A DNA stretch of 8,233 bases from an uncultured Granulosicoccaceae bacterium (GTDB lineage: Bacteria; Pseudomonadota; Gammaproteobacteria; JABXHR01), in NCBI GenBank assembly GCA_937921805.1, contig CAKZUS010000169.1, forward strand, positions 1 to 8,233. Direction: 5' to 3'. The notes beneath the pieces are model-generated. The model was not told the DNA's origin. It saw nothing but the letters and a program-made list of their open reading frames with translations, and ran no database searches. Below, piece by piece: positions 6,810-8,233 of the stretch. The position numbers were made by a program, and so were the translations under genes. Each line of letters opens with the position of its first letter. Position 1 is the stretch's first letter.

Positions 6810-6833
6810 GGGATCTTCCAAAAAAATGATCCC
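6810..6833 (-). promoter_or_regulatory. Inverted repeat over the msrA ribosome binding site
   Basis: In the msrA mRNA, GGGATC pairs with GATCCC immediately before the ATG. Two further T-A pairs can form next to a bulged A. The Shine-Dalgarno GGAAG lies partly in the loop and partly in the stem, so folding could limit ribosome access. Control by structure is an inference. Confidence 0.45.
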
Positions 6834-6861
6834 CCTCAAGACCCCGCGTTGGTGGGTTTGG

Positions 6862-6876
6862 TTTCAGCTACTGAAA
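6862..6876. repeat. Small palindrome centred on the mmsB stop codon
   Basis: TTTCAG and CTGAAA (6 bp each) flank CTA, which is the mmsB TAG stop read on the other strand. It is short and AT-rich with no following T-run, so it is probably not a terminator by itself. Confidence 0.3.
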
Positions 6877-7746
6877 ATCATCGCGCTGTGCTTGGGCAAA
6901 AACAGGCAGAAAATAGGAAAAATCTTTGCCCGCCCCGCCGCATTCCTCTAATAGCTGCTGATACAGCGCCAAGGCATGCGCGCCAAGCGGGGTCGCAGCA
7001 TCCACACTGCGGGCCGCGTCTTGGCTCAAGCCAAGGTCTTTGCGCATCAGCTCGGCCGCAAATCCAGGTTGGTACGCATGATCGGCGGGGCTGCTAGGCC
7101 CAACTCCTGGCGCTGGACAGTAGTGGTTAGTGCTCCAGCTTGATCCCGATGAGGTCGAGACCACATCGAACAAGCGCTGTCGCTCTAGTCCAAGCTTATC
7201 GGCCAGAGCAAAAGCCTCGCAGGTCCCAATCATGGTGACAGCCAGAATCATGTTGTTGCAGATTTTGGCCGCTTGTCCTGCACCACTGGCGCCGCAATAG
7301 ACTGCCTTGTGTCCCATGACGTCAAACAGCGGCTGCACCTGCGCCAACGCAGCCTCAGGACCGCCGACCATAAACGTCAAGCTCCCTGCGCTGGCTCCAG
7401 TGATGCCCCCCGACACAGGGGCATCAAAGCAGAGAATTTCTCTGGCCTTGGCCGCCTCGGCCAGCTCTATGGCGCTGTTAACATCGACTGTCGAGCAATC
7501 AATCAACACGCTACCCGAGCGCATCTGCGGCAATAGCTCCTGGGCGACTTGGCGCACAATATTGCCATTGGGCAGCATCAGTATCGCGACATCGCAGGCG
7601 CCTAGTTCATCGATGCTCTGCACCGTCTCCACGCCCTCGACCTGCACTGCAGCCGTATCAAAGCCGCGCACAAGATGCCCAGCTTGGCTTAAGTTGCTGG
7701 CCATCGGAGCGCCCATATTGCCCAGTCCAATAAAGCTAATCTGCAT
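6868..7746 (-). CDS. mmsB: 3-hydroxyisobutyrate dehydrogenase
   Basis: A 292-residue beta-hydroxyacid dehydrogenase. By family it oxidises 3-hydroxyisobutyrate to methylmalonate semialdehyde with NAD in valine breakdown. Motifs in order: GLGNMG (7-12) with Asp30 at the end of the second strand, suiting NAD over NADP; DCSTVD (83-88); FDAPVSGG (107-114); the catalytic GAGQAAKICNN with Lys161 and Asn165; and KDLGLS (236-241). The segment WSTNHYCPAPGVGPSSPADHAY and GFAAELMRKDLGL match the MmsB branch rather than tartronate-semialdehyde reductases. The start is ATG 7746; no good Shine-Dalgarno is visible before it. Its usual partner mmsA (methylmalonate-semialdehyde dehydrogenase) is not in the window. 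It is followed by msrA at 58 bases and preceded by the transporter at 96 bases, on the same strand. Confidence 0.92.
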   Translation of the reverse strand: MQISFIGLGNMGAPMASNLSQAGHLVRGFDTAAVQVEGVETVQSIDELGACDVAILMLPNGNIVRQVAQELLPQMRSGSVLIDCSTVDVNSAIELAEAAKAREILCFDAPVSGGITGASAGSLTFMVGGPEAALAQVQPLFDVMGHKAVYCGASGAGQAAKICNNMILAVTMIGTCEAFALADKLGLERQRLFDVVSTSSGSSWSTNHYCPAPGVGPSSPADHAYQPGFAAELMRKDLGLSQDAARSVDAATPLGAHALALYQQLLEECGGAGKDFSYFLPVFAQAQRDDFQ

Positions 7747-7842
7747 GCTATTGCGCCAAAGTAGAAATATAGAGATAACGCCTACTGTATCTGCCTGCCT
7801 GCGCCCGGTGCAAGCCTGCGCGCTGCTTTATTAGCCGCCGTG
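7747..7842 (-). promoter_or_regulatory. Intergenic gap upstream of mmsB with possible -10 and a direct repeat
   Basis: These 96 bases hold no gene. On the minus strand TATATT (7766-7771) matches the -10 consensus at 5 of 6 positions, 20 bases ahead of the mmsB ATG, but no acceptable -35 lies 16-18 bases upstream. GCGCAGGC occurs twice (7797-7804 and 7814-7821) with a 17-base period, a possible activator site. No intrinsic terminator is visible after the transporter. Confidence 0.3.
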
Positions 7843-8233
7843 CTAGCTCGCTCGAACGAGCAATATCACTCCCCCGACGATCATCATTGCCGCCGCCAAA
7901 CGCGGCAAGATAGGGCGTTCGCGAAACCACACTACCCCTATCACGGTCGCAAACAGCACCGAAGATTCGCGCAGTGCCGAGACAATGCCTAATGGCGCCA
8001 AAGTGTTAGCGTACAAGACCATGCCATAAGCGAACACCGACAACATCCCAGCGCCCAAGCCACGGCACCAAACGGTACGCGCAATTTCTTGCACTTGCCG
8101 CGGCCGACGCAGCAAGACCGCGCCCGCAATCACAATATGCAACATCATTCCCCAAGCGATATAAGCCAGAGGATCAAGCGCTATCCGCACGCCAATGCCA
8201 TCAGCGAGCGAATACCCAGCGATACACACCCCT
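7843..8233 (-). CDS. EamA/DMT-family transporter (C-terminal part, runs off the window)
   Basis: An inner-membrane protein of the drug/metabolite transporter family. The reading frame is open to the window edge, so only about 129 residues at the C-terminus are seen. The start YSLADGIGVR matches the opening of the second EamA repeat in this branch. It is followed by four hydrophobic segments: around AYIAWGMMLHIVIAGAVLL, GLGAGMLSVFAYGMVLYAN, SALRESSVLFATVIGVVWF and LAAAMMIVGGVILLV. The conserved ALRESSVLFA and the FRERP loop before the last helix are typical. By family these export metabolites or amino acids; the substrate here is unknown. Full members have ten helices in about 290 residues, so the N-terminal half lies beyond 8233. 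The GTG at 8229 is probably an internal codon rather than the start. Confidence 0.85.
   Translation of the reverse strand, partial: GVCIAGYSLADGIGVRIALDPLAYIAWGMMLHIVIAGAVLLRRPRQVQEIARTVWCRGLGAGMLSVFAYGMVLYANTLAPLGIVSALRESSVLFATVIGVVWFRERPILPRLAAAMMIVGGVILLVRAS

Noticed and set aside
7843..7870. Hairpin GCTCG-TT-CGAGC at the transporter 3' end as a terminator
   Set aside because: The loop is only two bases, the stem is within codons, and no T-run follows.

Overview
The window looks like chromosomal DNA of a moderately GC-rich gammaproteobacterium, possibly marine. I infer this from gene density, protein family types and overlapping gene ends; nothing in the window fixes the genus. Genes are tightly packed: the longest stretch without a gene is about 156 bases (between the divergent starts at 2487 and 2644). 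I see no tRNA, rRNA, insertion sequence, CRISPR array or phage gene.

Left part (1-2487, all minus strand). A YgeA-type aspartate/glutamate racemase (1798-2487) runs by a GTGA stop/start overlap into a FAD-dependent amine or amino-acid oxidoreductase (587-1801). Seventy-nine bases further on is the N-terminal half of CobT (cobalamin lower-ligand activation), which leaves the window at base 1.

Middle (2488-5202, plus strand). Divergent from the racemase is one large gene for an 852-residue two-part enzyme. It has an N-terminal flavin dehydrogenase of the dimethylglycine/sarcosine dehydrogenase type and a C-terminal GcvT-like tetrahydrofolate domain. Such enzymes oxidise an N-methyl or secondary amine and hand the one-carbon unit to folate. 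The divergent intergenic region carries a perfect 7-bp inverted repeat that could be an operator.

Right part (5192-8233, all minus strand). In transcription order these are a DMT/EamA-family exporter (C-terminal part only), 3-hydroxyisobutyrate dehydrogenase (mmsB), an exported methionine sulfoxide reductase A (msrA) and a UDP-glucuronate 4-epimerase-type sugar epimerase. The epimerase ends tail-to-tail with the large dehydrogenase, overlapping it by 11 bases, and its last codons encode a strong hairpin just past the dehydrogenase stop.

Working together: the racemase, the overlapping oxidoreductase and the divergent flavin/folate enzyme form a plausible amino-acid or methylamine catabolic locus. 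The right-hand genes are a loose co-directional set with unrelated housekeeping or stress roles. I do not see a clear-cut new defence or mobile system. The best candidates for something undescribed are the racemase-oxidase pair next to the flavin/folate fusion, and the hairpins built into gene borders.
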